A stretch of DNA of 64,000 bases, taken from Akkermansia muciniphila (GTDB lineage: Bacteria; Verrucomicrobiota; Verrucomicrobiia; Verrucomicrobiales; V1-33). Position numbers and translations under genes: made by a program. Positions 37,852-47,991 of this stretch are shown here, piece after piece. Below the pieces are notes generated by a model. It was not told where the DNA came from. It did no database searches and saw only the letters and a list, made by a program, of their open reading frames with translations. Numbering within the stretch: the stretch's first letter is position 1; each line of letters starts with the position of its first letter. The stretch spans positions 31,866 through 95,865 of the forward strand of contig CAMDJM010000005.1 of assembly GCA_945900785.1 (NCBI GenBank). Direction: 5' to 3'.

Positions 37852-38811
37852 TCAAGGATAGAGTTCCGCCAATTTCCGCAACAGGTCTTCCAATTTTTGA
37901 TAGTATTCTGCTTCCGGCAGGGCGGATTTTTGAAGGCGGAGGGCGCTGATTTTGGCTTCCCATTCATCACGCCGCCCAAGTTGAGCCGGGGTCATGGTTT
38001 GGGTGGCCGTGTCAGGCGTCAGGAAAGTGCGTTGGGCGTAGGACCCATCGACGGGCGTGTTGTCCTTGGCCTTGGAAGTGGCGCGCAGGCCGCGGAACCA
38101 CTCCGAAGGGGTGCCTTTGCCGTCGCCATTGTCATCGATCAGCGCGTGCTCGGTGAGGAGGCGTCCATCGGCTTGGTAGAACCCGGCAGTGAGACTGGAG
38201 GCACGGAGAAACCACTCCAGCACGGAAACGCTGCCGTCCTGGTCATAGTCGGCAGCGGGATCTGTCAGGGTGAGGGCGAGGTTATCGCCGAAGCGGGCGT
38301 AATTCCGCTCATTGCCGCTGCGGGTGGCGGTAACGATCGTGCGGTTAGGCCCGGCCAGCAGCGGGATGAAGGGAGCGCTGCTGGAACTGGTATTGATGAC
38401 GGTGAGCGGGCGTTTGAACGGGCGCAGCCACGTGGCGAGATCGGTGGCGGCGAGGTCGGGACCCTCAAGATTGAAGCGTGCTTCCTTGCCGTCCCACGTG
38501 CCGTGGCCGATCAGGATGATCCAAAGCGGGGCGGGTCCTTCCTTCGGGATATCTGTCAGGATTTTTTCAAGACGGGACCGGTCGTTTTCACCTGGTTTTG
38601 CCTCAGGCGAAACGGTGGGCAGAGTCAGGATTTCCGCGCCAGCCTGGCCCGCAGCCTTTTGCCAAGAGTCCGTTTGGTGCTGGAATTTTGTGCCGTAGTC
38701 CGCCTCCCCGGCAGCTCCCTCCACGAGGATGAGGGTCGTCCGCACGACAGAATTCTCCCCGGCAACGGAAGTGGCGGCCAGCAAGGTGGAGCAAAGGAGG
38801 AAAATCTTCAT
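37852..38811 (-). CDS. secreted caspase/C13-like protein lacking a catalytic Cys, with EF-hand-like loops
   Basis: IILIGHGTWDG, VINTSSSSAPFIPLLAGPNRTIVTATRSGNERNYARFGDNLA; DYDQDGSVSVLE and DDNGDGKGTPSE loops. Confidence 0.75.
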   Translation of the reverse strand: MKIFLLCSTLLAATSVAGENSVVRTTLILVEGAAGEADYGTKFQHQTDSWQKAAGQAGAEILTLPTVSPEAKPGENDRSRLEKILTDIPKEGPAPLWIILIGHGTWDGKEARFNLEGPDLAATDLATWLRPFKRPLTVINTSSSSAPFIPLLAGPNRTIVTATRSGNERNYARFGDNLALTLTDPAADYDQDGSVSVLEWFLRASSLTAGFYQADGRLLTEHALIDDNGDGKGTPSEWFRGLRATSKAKDNTPVDGSYAQRTFLTPDTATQTMTPAQLGRRDEWEAKISALRLQKSALPEAEYYQKLEDLLRKLAELYP

Positions 38812-41168
38812 GGTAGTCCCTGGGTGCGGCGCAATCCCCATTCCGCGATGAGGCAGCCGAGTGCAGTGAGAAAAAGCCACGGAGTGTGCCAGAGGGGCTC
38901 CTGCTGCGATTCCATGAGCGGGGCCTTTTCCCGTGGCAGCCGGGCAGCCAGGGCATCCAGGCCGGCGGGATCGGTCAGAGCACCACCCGTCCTGCGGGCG
39001 AGGGTTTCCAGCAACGCGGTGTCCGGGGTGAGGGAACGGAGTTCCTGCGCGGCAAGGTCGGTGGCCCATCCGGCAGAGGCCCGTCCTTCTTCCGCTCCGG
39101 CGGCATTGATGGCACGGGCGGTGACTTGATAGCCCCCGGTTTCACGGGGCAGGTAATTGGCGATGTAGAGCCCTGGCTCCGTGGGGGATGGTTCGGCCTG
39201 AAGGGTGAGGGAAGCCGGCGCGGGTGACGCTCCACTGTCGAATTTCACGGGTTTCACCTCAAGGGTAACCGTGGCGTTTTCCACGGGCTGGAATTTGTTG
39301 TCGCGGACTCTCACCTGCAACTCCACCACGCCGCTGGCATCCCCGGCTTTGGGTTCTGTGGTCAAGGCTACCCGGCCGGGCACATCGGCAACCAGCCAGC
39401 GCAGGAGCTGCCGCCAGGATTTTTCCAGATCCAGCCGCGCTTCCGGGCTGGTCATGCCCCACTTCCAGAGATCTCCAATCGTCAGGGCCGCGCTGCGTCC
39501 CCGGCCAAAACGCTGCACCACCAGCGCCGGGGCTTTTTCCCCGGATTTGTCAGTGGCGGTGGCGATCACTTCGGCTCCGGCCTTCACACCCCGCACCCGG
39601 TTCATCACCTGAAGCGGCGGCATCCCTGACAATCTCAACTTCTCCCCCGCTTCATCCGCCCTCAGCCGGGCCCAGGGTTGGAGCCAGCCCTCGCGGTCGA
39701 GATCAAATTTGAAGGGCTCGCGCGCTGGTGTTTCTGACGGGCGATCCAGACTCACCGGAAGCATTTCACCAATCGGGGTGCGGGCATAGGCCCCTTCGGA
39801 GAAACACTCCATCCCCCCCAGCATAAGAAAGCCGCCGCCGCGTTCGGAAACAAAGCGTTGCAGCAGGGCGGCCTGCGTTTGGGTGAAAAAGGCGCTCTCA
39901 AGGTCGTCGATGATCACGGCATGATAACCAAATAAATCCTCCGGGATGGCAGGGAAGCCGGAGCGCAATTCCACGTCGTCTTTGGTATTCAGCCGCACCA
40001 GCACAGGTTGATCATAACTGGCCACTTCGCCCTTGGCCTGATCTTCCGTGCCGCGGAATAACGGATTGCTGGTTTCCCCGGCGCGGCCTAGAAACGAAAA
40101 TTTCGGCTCGCGGCGGGCGACCCGGATCAGTCCGGTCAATTGCACCTGGGAATCGCTATCCAGGGCACGGTTGAGGAATTTGTATTCCCAGTTCGGCCGG
40201 CCGGAGACATAAAGAATGCGATAGGGGCCGCTGTTCCGGTCCACCACCACCACCCGCTGGTTATTGGCGAGGGTCGCTTCGCGGGTGGTGTTTCCGGTTT
40301 CAGCGCTGTCGCGGATGGAAAATTGGTGGAAAGAGACGCCGGGCGGAGCGGTTTTGATTTGAAAGCGGAAGGGCAGGACGGCGCTCCCGGGCGGGACTTC
40401 ACGGCTTTGTTCCTCGATTACTTTGCCGCTGCTGTCCATCATCCGGGCGGAAAGGCTGCTTCCGCTGAAGCCGGTGGTGCCGACCTCGGCATCGACGGTG
40501 ACAGGCGCGTCCTCGAAAGCGGTCTGCGTCACCGAAACCTTGCGCACTGACAAATCATGGGCTGGCCCTTTTCCGCCGATCACCACCGGATAAACCGGAG
40601 GCAGAGCGCCAGCATCAGCCGGCAGGCTGGTGAGGTCGGTGGCCAGGCCATCCGTCAATAGCACAATTCCCGCGAGGGGCCGGCCCCGGAAGCGTTCACT
40701 GATCAATTGCAGTGAGGTGCCCAGTGTCGAAGCCCGGCCATCAAAAGTAAGTCCGGCAAATGATTCCACCTGTTGCAGCCGCTGGTCGAAGGTGTAACGG
40801 CGGAGATCGAAGGAATCAGCGAGAGCGGTCTGCCATGGGGAAAGCGCAGGGTCCAGGATCGCCTTCAGTGCCGCCGAACGTGGCCCGGTGGCTCCCTCAT
40901 CGGTGACCTGCAGGCTGCTGCTGTTGTCGGCGAGGATCACCATCAGATTGGCTCCCGGGCGGGCCCGCTGCCGGGTCCATTGCGGTTCCAGAACACACAT
41001 GGCGAGCAGCGTCAGCGCGGCAATCTTCAAGCCGGCGCATAACCAACGCCGGCGCAGCCGCGCGGAGCGGTAACTCCAGAGCACCGCGACCGCCGCCATG
41101 GCCAAGCCCGCCAGCACCGGCCATCGCCAGCTCTCCCCTGAAAAAGTGATCGTGGCCGAAACTATCAT
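38808..41168 (-). CDS. membrane VWA-like protein with GATase1-like domain
   Basis: MVILADNSSSLQ, GIVLLTDG, RILYVSGRPNWEYKFLNRAL, ERGGGFLMLGGMECFSEGAY; ATGA overlap with the next gene. Confidence 0.85.
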   Translation of the reverse strand: MIVSATITFSGESWRWPVLAGLAMAAVAVLWSYRSARLRRRWLCAGLKIAALTLLAMCVLEPQWTRQRARPGANLMVILADNSSSLQVTDEGATGPRSAALKAILDPALSPWQTALADSFDLRRYTFDQRLQQVESFAGLTFDGRASTLGTSLQLISERFRGRPLAGIVLLTDGLATDLTSLPADAGALPPVYPVVIGGKGPAHDLSVRKVSVTQTAFEDAPVTVDAEVGTTGFSGSSLSARMMDSSGKVIEEQSREVPPGSAVLPFRFQIKTAPPGVSFHQFSIRDSAETGNTTREATLANNQRVVVVDRNSGPYRILYVSGRPNWEYKFLNRALDSDSQVQLTGLIRVARREPKFSFLGRAGETSNPLFRGTEDQAKGEVASYDQPVLVRLNTKDDVELRSGFPAIPEDLFGYHAVIIDDLESAFFTQTQAALLQRFVSERGGGFLMLGGMECFSEGAYARTPIGEMLPVSLDRPSETPAREPFKFDLDREGWLQPWARLRADEAGEKLRLSGMPPLQVMNRVRGVKAGAEVIATATDKSGEKAPALVVQRFGRGRSAALTIGDLWKWGMTSPEARLDLEKSWRQLLRWLVADVPGRVALTTEPKAGDASGVVELQVRVRDNKFQPVENATVTLEVKPVKFDSGASPAPASLTLQAEPSPTEPGLYIANYLPRETGGYQVTARAINAAGAEEGRASAGWATDLAAQELRSLTPDTALLETLARRTGGALTDPAGLDALAARLPREKAPLMESQQEPLWHTPWLFLTALGCLIAEWGLRRTQGLP

Positions 41169-44100
41169 TTATGGTTCCTTCCCCAGTTGCTCATAATACC
41201 GGCGCACCAATTCGGAATACCGGCCGGGCACGGGATCGCGGTCGATCGGCACGAGGGCTTCCGTGGAAGCGCGCCGGGCCACTTCCTCGCGGACCTGTTT
41301 CCGCACCTGGACGAGTGGGGTCAGGATTTCTGATTTCACCACGGCCCAATCCGGTTTTTTCAAATCACGCTTTGCCTCCACCCGCAGCTGCCGCGCGCGC
41401 TCGCGGGCGTTGGCCAGGCTATTGCGCAGGTCCGGGAATTCGACCATTTCCTCGACATCACGCAACCGGTCAGACCATGGCGCATAACCATCGCCGGCAA
41501 TGGGTGAGGAGGACCCGCCGCGGCCGCTGGCGGTTTGCGTGGCACTGCTGTTTTGTGGAGTGGAGCGGCCAGGCCCGCCCGGGCCGCTGCCGCCGGAAGG
41601 GTTTTGGGCGGCTTGGCGCGTTGGAGAGCCCTGGCCCTGGCCTTGCGCTTCACCTTCACCTTCACCTTCACCTTCACCTTCACCTTCACCTTCACCTTCA
41701 CCTTCACCTTCACCTTGGCCTTGGCCTTGGCCTTCACCTTTGGCTTGGGTATTCCCTTCGCCTTCGGTGCTGGCGGTAGCTGAAGCAGGTTTTTGGCTAT
41801 CGTCTTTTGGCTGGCCTTCGCCTTGGCCTTGGCCTTGGCTTTGGCTTTGAGGATCTCCTGAGGCTTCGGATTTGGATTCGCCCGGGCTGGTGGCTTTTCC
41901 CTGGTTGGAGGGGTTCGCCGGGTCGGCTGGCCCCGTCGTGCTCCCGGATAATTCCTTTTCCAATTCATCAGTTAAGGAAGCGAGTTCGCGCTCGGCCCGC
42001 TTGAGGGCTTCCGTGTCGTCGCCCAGGACGCTTTCCGTGGCCCGCTCGATGCCGGATTTGAGATTATCGATGCCGGCTTGTGCCAGGGTGGAGCTGGTTT
42101 TGGCTTCCTCCAGAAGATCCTGCTCCAAAAGACCGGAGGTTAGTTGCTGGGTCTTGGCGGTGTCCGGACTTTGCTGGAGTTCGGAAAGTTCGTCCATGAA
42201 CTTCCGGGTCATGCGGCCTTCGTCGATCAGTTGCTGTTGGGTCTTCCTGATGGAAGCGGCGTCCTCCTGGGTGAACGTCCGCATCGTATCGTAGAGCTGA
42301 CGCGAGACCAGCGGCTCTGCGCTTTCGGCTTCTTCAGAGAGCGTTTTTGCCTTTTTGGTCAGGCTTTCGGTGCGTTGTTTTTGTCCGGCGAGTTGTTTTT
42401 GCGCCGCCTCCCGCTCCGGGGTGTCGCTGAGGGATTTTTGTTGGGGGTTTTCCAAATCGGCCAATTTTTCCGTGAGTTGCTGTTGTTGGCTGGCCAGCTC
42501 GCGGGCTTCAGCGCGCATGTCGCGGAGATCCTGGGAAAAGGCGGTGCTGCTCTTCTTCCGCAAGTCCTCGCGCATCTCCTGAAGCTGCCGCTCGGCGCGG
42601 GTGCCGGAGGCGAGGGCTTTGGGAACATTTCCCTCTGCGGTGGCTTTGGCGGCTTCCTGCACATTTTGGCGGGCTTCTTCCAGAGCCTTTTTCTCCTGGG
42701 CCAGGGTTTCCTCGTTCTCCGGCTTTTCCATGCGTTGGCTCAGCTCATCCACCTCGGCCAGCATCTGGCGCTGTTCTTCTTCCAGTCTTTTCAGTTCGCG
42801 CTTCAGTTCCCCGCGCTGCGCATCGGATTCCGCCGCCTGCAGGGCAGTTTGCAGTTCCTTCAATTTTTCATTCACTTCCTCCTGACGTTTCGCCAGCTCC
42901 TGCAACCGGCTCAGGACCTGACGTTGCTCGCGTTGTGCAGCGTCCTGCGGGGATTCTGCCTCGCTCCTGGTTTCATACCGGTTTTCCTCCTTGGTCAGGT
43001 CCAACTGGTCCAATTCTTCCTGACGTTTTTGCTCCGCGGCAGAGGGCGGGCCTCCTTTGCTTTTACTTTTCGAAATCCGGTGTTCCCGCGCCGCGAGGGC
43101 GAGCAGGGCCTGATAGGCGGATTGTTCTGCGGCGAGGGCGGGGTTGAGCGGGGCAGGTTGATCGACCACCGCCTGGAGGGCCGCGCCGGCTTTGGTCATG
43201 GCTGTTTTGGCGCTCTCCCAAGCGCTGATCAATCGGGGATCGGTGGCTTCGGTGGCAGCCCCGGTGGCTTGTTCCAGAGCATCCGCCTGGGATTCCCGGA
43301 CTACTTTGATATCGGCCGTGGCGGGGTTGGCGCTGCGCTGGAGCTTCCAGGTGGCATTGATGATTTGTTTCTGGAGTTCGGCTAGTTTCGCAGAAGGAGT
43401 GCCCTCCGGCGGAGCTTGGCCAGGCGGAGGATCGCCGGCGGCTTCTTCACCCTGGCGGTAGATTTCATCAAAGGGTCTCACTTCGCCAAAAAACAGGTCA
43501 CTTTGGGTGCGGCGGGGTTTTCCGTCCATGCCGGTATCATCCGCCCAGACGGACCACGAGAGCAGATCGTCCGGTTTCGCGCCGGATTCTTCGAGGCGGA
43601 GCAGATAGTGGAAGGCCCGTTTTTCGCCGCCCGGGGCGCCCTTGCCCAGCTCGATAAACTGCGGTTCGCCGCCTCCCCTGGTGATGGCAAGTCCCCAGGC
43701 GTGCAGGCCAAAGTCATCCCCGGCGGTGCCTTCGAAAACCAATTCCTCCAGAGCGGAGGGACGTTGATCGCCGCGTGGGGAGGTCAATTTGAGATCGGGT
43801 ATTTTGTTGGGGAGCGCCTCGAAGGTGAAGGTGGCGGGGACCTTGTTGGTGCGGGAACTGGAATCTGTCAGGATGAGGTCGTATATCACGCTGGAAGTCA
43901 GGGCGAAACCGCGCAGGCTGGCGGTGGCTTTGCCGGGATCAACTGTCAGCGGAATATCAGCCGCGCCTTGGGTGCGGGCTTTGAGGACGGCGGTGGCGAC
44001 GGGTTTGTTGAGTTGCAGATCCAGTCCCAGCAGGGTGCCTTCCACGGCACTGGCGCGGTGGGAGTCTTCGATGCGTTTTTCCGCCAGACCAGTCCAGCCT

Positions 44101-44936
44101 GGGTAAGTCAGGGTGACGTCAGGGCGCTCCAGCCGGGGATATTCAAAGACGTTGACGGAAAAATCCCGGCTGCGTTTGCCATCGTAATCAATGCGGTAGC
44201 GGAAGTCGTCTTTGGCGTCAGGGATGCTGCCGCCGAAAACGGGATCACTCAGGCTGCGGACGAGGAACTGGCGGTGTTCGGTTTCCCGAGTATGGCCGGT
44301 CACCAGTTCGACGGACGCAGGCAGGGCACCGCTGAAACGCGCCATGACGAGGAGGCTGGTGCCGCGCTCGATGGCGGTGTCGCCCGGCGTGACTTCGGTA
44401 CCGTCCGGCAATCCAAGGGAGTCAAGGCTGGCCGTGGAACTGGAAGTGAACCCGGATTTCGGGGCAAGGAAGACGACGGCAAAACAGGCGAGCGCAGCGG
44501 CATAACAAGCGACCCGGGGGGTGGCAGCGGCGCGGGGGGAGAGGAGGCTATGCCAATCGTGATCCAGGCTGTGCTGGATGGTTTGCTGGAGCAGACGCTC
44601 TTTGATAAAGGCGGGTTCATCGGTGTCGTCCACCTCGACTGCGGTGAGGAGGCGACCGTCGAGAGCGGGTTGATGGGATTCGAGGCGGCGGGCGATGCGG
44701 CGGAAGTCGGGCTTGGCCCAACGCCCTGCCAGCCAAATCACGCCCACGCCAAACAGGCTGGCTCCCAGCCAGGCAGGCATCGTCCATGAGGGAAGGGCGG
44801 CCGGCTCGAGGAATAAAACGGTCCAACCAACGAGTGCCGCGAAGGCCAGCCAGAGGGCGAGGCGCCGGTTGGTTTGCCAGCGGTGGTAGCGTTGCCACAC
44901 GGGCAGCAGGCGTGCTTTCAGATAGGGATTGATCAT
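41169..44936 (-). CDS. large coiled-coil membrane protein (DUF4175-like)
   Basis: start MINPYLKARLLPVWQRYHRW; N-terminal TM pair; long Glu/Gln/Lys/Arg coiled coil; GQGEG low-complexity tract. Confidence 0.8.
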   Translation of the reverse strand: MINPYLKARLLPVWQRYHRWQTNRRLALWLAFAALVGWTVLFLEPAALPSWTMPAWLGASLFGVGVIWLAGRWAKPDFRRIARRLESHQPALDGRLLTAVEVDDTDEPAFIKERLLQQTIQHSLDHDWHSLLSPRAAATPRVACYAAALACFAVVFLAPKSGFTSSSTASLDSLGLPDGTEVTPGDTAIERGTSLLVMARFSGALPASVELVTGHTRETEHRQFLVRSLSDPVFGGSIPDAKDDFRYRIDYDGKRSRDFSVNVFEYPRLERPDVTLTYPGWTGLAEKRIEDSHRASAVEGTLLGLDLQLNKPVATAVLKARTQGAADIPLTVDPGKATASLRGFALTSSVIYDLILTDSSSRTNKVPATFTFEALPNKIPDLKLTSPRGDQRPSALEELVFEGTAGDDFGLHAWGLAITRGGGEPQFIELGKGAPGGEKRAFHYLLRLEESGAKPDDLLSWSVWADDTGMDGKPRRTQSDLFFGEVRPFDEIYRQGEEAAGDPPPGQAPPEGTPSAKLAELQKQIINATWKLQRSANPATADIKVVRESQADALEQATGAATEATDPRLISAWESAKTAMTKAGAALQAVVDQPAPLNPALAAEQSAYQALLALAAREHRISKSKSKGGPPSAAEQKRQEELDQLDLTKEENRYETRSEAESPQDAAQREQRQVLSRLQELAKRQEEVNEKLKELQTALQAAESDAQRGELKRELKRLEEEQRQMLAEVDELSQRMEKPENEETLAQEKKALEEARQNVQEAAKATAEGNVPKALASGTRAERQLQEMREDLRKKSSTAFSQDLRDMRAEARELASQQQQLTEKLADLENPQQKSLSDTPEREAAQKQLAGQKQRTESLTKKAKTLSEEAESAEPLVSRQLYDTMRTFTQEDAASIRKTQQQLIDEGRMTRKFMDELSELQQSPDTAKTQQLTSGLLEQDLLEEAKTSSTLAQAGIDNLKSGIERATESVLGDDTEALKRAERELASLTDELEKELSGSTTGPADPANPSNQGKATSPGESKSEASGDPQSQSQGQGQGEGQPKDDSQKPASATASTEGEGNTQAKGEGQGQGQGEGEGEGEGEGEGEGEGEGEGEAQGQGQGSPTRQAAQNPSGGSGPGGPGRSTPQNSSATQTASGRGGSSSPIAGDGYAPWSDRLRDVEEMVEFPDLRNSLANARERARQLRVEAKRDLKKPDWAVVKSEILTPLVQVRKQVREEVARRASTEALVPIDRDPVPGRYSELVRRYYEQLGKEP
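41648..41713. repeat. 11 perfect tandem copies of the hexamer cttcac
   Basis: direct count; encodes (GE)n on the minus strand; followed by cttggc units encoding GQ. Confidence 0.95.
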
Positions 44937-47044
44937 GCGGTGGTTCCTCCTGGAGTGGCCCGCCGGGCGCTGAGGCCGGCGAGCAGGGTTTCCATAAACA
45001 ATACGGCGAGCGCGGTGACGATGATCCACCGCCAGAGTTTTTGGCGGCTTTCGGTCTCCATGGCGGGGCCAGCCCCGGCGGGGTCCGGTTTTTTAATGCT
45101 GGTGCCAGGGACTTTCAGGGGGACGCCCAGCCGATCCAGTTCATCCGGGGCCATGGGGGCGGTGTGGGATTCCACGGGATCCAAATTGACCGCGAAGGCA
45201 CGTGTCAGGATGCCGGCGGTGGCTTCATAAATCCCGGGCGGGGTGGCTCCCTCGAACAGGCCGGACCCGGCGGCGACGCCGGTGCTGGTTCCATCCGGAT
45301 GTTTGATGGTGATGGCGTTTTCCTTCCTGAATCCCAGCTGGAACAAGGAGATTGGTGGTCCGGCGAGGAATTGTGAGGGTGGGGTGACGATGGCTCCACT
45401 CCATTCCAGCAGGGAGGAAAGCAGGGGTGCGAATTTTGAAGAGAGGGCGAGTTGGCTATCGTGGGGATGCCAGCCGGTTGTTAGAATCACCAGCCGCCCG
45501 GCACCAACCGGCATTTCCATGAGGGCGGGATCGCCGGAATCAAATTTGGCCAGGACACGGCTGCCAGGCAAGGCGGCGGCGGCGAGACGGCGGTAGTTCC
45601 AGACGCGGATTTTGGTGAAGTCGCTGAAACGGGGGTCCGCAAACGGAGCGAAGAGCGGATGCTGGAAATCGATTTGCGATAACATGCCGTAGTTGGCCGG
45701 TTTGGTTTCTTCCAGTTTCACGGCTTCTTCCGCCAGACCGGCAAGACGGGCGAGGGTGCTGCCGGCCTGGTGGTCCGTCAGGGAATAGAGAACGGTTTTT
45801 CCAGAAGTGAGCTGGTTATGAAGGAAGCCGGCCTGGACTGGCGGCAGGGCACCGCTGGCGGTGAAACCGACGGATTTGCCAGTCAGGATGGCTGGTGGAG
45901 CATCGGCAGGGGCGATGGCAGTCACGGTGGTTTTTACCTGACTGTTTTGAGGCAGGGCCCGGTTGAGGAAGAAGAGCGGCTGCTGGGCATCCGTGGGAGA
46001 TTCCGCGCCAAAATAGAAGACCTGAATATCGGTGGTGACGGGCGGGGTGGCGAAGAGGAGGTTGTCGAAAGTCTCGTGATCTCCACGCAGGAGAATCCTG
46101 CCGGGAGCGGTTGATCCGGCCGGCCATGGCAGGCTAACCACCCGCAATTGGCCGGGAGGCACGTAAACATCCTGCGCGGTTCCGCTGAAGGTCTGGCCAT
46201 CGGCAGCGGCCCAGCCCAATTGGAATTGTTCGGTGGTGGAATCCTGGGCATTCCAAACGCGGACGCGGGCAGCGGGTTCGCTGGTGGTGGTGATTCCGGA
46301 AAAATCCGGGGCCAATTGCAGACCGGCGTTGCCGGGTTTGGTTGGTTTGATAGGAACGGGAATGACCTGCACGCCCTGGGGCCATTCCCAGCCTTGGAGG
46401 CCTTCGGTTTTGCTGCCGTCCTGGAAGTCGCTGATAACCATGATATCTCCGCCGGGCTGGGAGCTGGCCGGGGCAGTTTCGGCCAGGATTTCTGCGGCAC
46501 TTAGCAGCGCAGCAGAAAGCGGAGTGGCGGACCAGCCGGGCTTGGATTCTGTGAGAAAGCCCAGGGCGGTGGCGGCCCGGGTTTCCGTGGGAAGGGCGTT
46601 CCATTGGGCGAAGTCGAAGAGGCGGTGCGTGGTGGAGTCGAAGGTCCAGAGGGCGAGTTGATCGCCCGGTTTGGTGGAGTGGATGAAGTCACGTGCTTTT
46701 TCCAGGGCAGCGGCCTGCAGGCCATCGCGCTGCATGCTGGCGCTTTGATCGACCAGCAAAATCATGCGCCGGCCGGAGCCGGCGGAATCAGTCTCCGGGA
46801 AGACGCTGCGGATGAAGGGGCGGGCGAAGGCGAGTGCCAGCAGGGCAAGGGCAGTGGCGCGCAATAGCAGGAGCAGCCAGTGCTCGATACGGCTGCGTTG
46901 GGTGAGGCGCGGTGGGTCAGGACGGAGAAAAAGCAGGGAGCTGAAGGGGATCTTTTCCCGGGTGGTGCGCCGGATGAGGTGGAAGAACACCGGGGCGGCG
47001 ATGGCCAGTGCACCGAGCAGGAAGAAAGGAGCTAGAAGGCTCAT
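44933..47044 (-). CDS. BatA/VWA-domain membrane protein
   Basis: MSLLAPFFLLGALAIAAPVFFHLIRRTTREKIPFSSLLFL; MIDAS ILLVDQSASMQ. Confidence 0.93.
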   Translation of the reverse strand: MSLLAPFFLLGALAIAAPVFFHLIRRTTREKIPFSSLLFLRPDPPRLTQRSRIEHWLLLLLRATALALLALAFARPFIRSVFPETDSAGSGRRMILLVDQSASMQRDGLQAAALEKARDFIHSTKPGDQLALWTFDSTTHRLFDFAQWNALPTETRAATALGFLTESKPGWSATPLSAALLSAAEILAETAPASSQPGGDIMVISDFQDGSKTEGLQGWEWPQGVQVIPVPIKPTKPGNAGLQLAPDFSGITTTSEPAARVRVWNAQDSTTEQFQLGWAAADGQTFSGTAQDVYVPPGQLRVVSLPWPAGSTAPGRILLRGDHETFDNLLFATPPVTTDIQVFYFGAESPTDAQQPLFFLNRALPQNSQVKTTVTAIAPADAPPAILTGKSVGFTASGALPPVQAGFLHNQLTSGKTVLYSLTDHQAGSTLARLAGLAEEAVKLEETKPANYGMLSQIDFQHPLFAPFADPRFSDFTKIRVWNYRRLAAAALPGSRVLAKFDSGDPALMEMPVGAGRLVILTTGWHPHDSQLALSSKFAPLLSSLLEWSGAIVTPPSQFLAGPPISLFQLGFRKENAITIKHPDGTSTGVAAGSGLFEGATPPGIYEATAGILTRAFAVNLDPVESHTAPMAPDELDRLGVPLKVPGTSIKKPDPAGAGPAMETESRQKLWRWIIVTALAVLFMETLLAGLSARRATPGGTTA

Positions 47045-47991
47045 CGTGCCCCCTTTCTAACGAGGCGTCCGCGTTGCAGTCGGTCGTGGAGAAATTCCGT
47101 GAGGACGGTCTCCAGCGGGGTGACCGTGGAGACGGTGTGCCAGCCGATCCCCAGCTTGCGGCAGATTTCACCCAGAGCCGTTTGGTGGGCGGTGAAGCGC
47201 TCCAGATACCCACTGCGGGCCGCGGCGGGGTCCACGAAGAGGGTGCGGCCGGTTTCGGCGTCCTCAAAAATGGCTGGTGCGGTGAAGTTGAAGGTGAGTT
47301 CCGCCAGATCGAGGATCTGGAAAAGCACCACCTCGTGGCCTGAAGCGGTGAGGGAAAGGAGATGGCGCTCCAGTTCCTCCAGCGACGTCAGGAAGTCGGA
47401 GATGACGACCATGAGGGCGCGCTTCCTGACGATTTCCGTAATCCGCTGGAGGGGCTTGATGAGATCCGTGGCGGTGCCGCCGGCGGGCTTGTCGAGGGCG
47501 ATGATGATTTGGCGGAGGTGGCCGTGGCGCTGTTTGGCAGGAAGGTAGTCGCGCAGGGCGGCATCGAAGCTGAGCAGGCCGACGGCATCGCCCTGGAGAT
47601 GAAGAAATCTGGCGAGGGTGGCGGCCAGGGTGGCAGCGTAGGCGGCCTTGGTCCAGCCGGTAGTGCCGTAGGCCATGGAGTGACTTTGGTCCACGATCAG
47701 ATGGCAGCGTAGGTTGGTTTCGTCCTCGAACTTTTTGATATAATAACGATCGCTCCGGGCATAGACGCGCCAGTCGAGATGCCGGGGATCATCGCCCGGG
47801 GTGTATTGGCGGTATTCTGTGAACTCAACGGAAAATCCATGGTAGGGGCTCCGGTGCAGGCCGGACCAGAAGCCTTCCACCACGGCGCGGGCGCGGAGTT
47901 CCAGGCTGCGGATGGACATCAGCGCGGCCGTGTCAATCCGCGACGCCGGCGGGGGAGCCGGGGGGAGGACGGAGGCGGGCAGGGCGGACAT
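47041..47991 (-). CDS. DUF58 protein
   Basis: ARAVVEGFWSGLHRSPYHGFSVEFTEYRQYTPGDDPRHLDWRVYARSDRYYIKKFEDETN. Confidence 0.96.
   Translation of the reverse strand: MSALPASVLPPAPPPASRIDTAALMSIRSLELRARAVVEGFWSGLHRSPYHGFSVEFTEYRQYTPGDDPRHLDWRVYARSDRYYIKKFEDETNLRCHLIVDQSHSMAYGTTGWTKAAYAATLAATLARFLHLQGDAVGLLSFDAALRDYLPAKQRHGHLRQIIIALDKPAGGTATDLIKPLQRITEIVRKRALMVVISDFLTSLEELERHLLSLTASGHEVVLFQILDLAELTFNFTAPAIFEDAETGRTLFVDPAAARSGYLERFTAHQTALGEICRKLGIGWHTVSTVTPLETVLTEFLHDRLQRGRLVRKGAR

Noticed and set aside
37582-39129. 515-aa plus ORF
   Set aside because: Begins in the RHS remnant, then runs antisense to the caspase-like and VWA genes; a chance open frame.
42144-44789. 413- and 457-aa plus ORFs
   Set aside because: Antisense to the DUF4175-like coiled-coil gene; no domain recognised.
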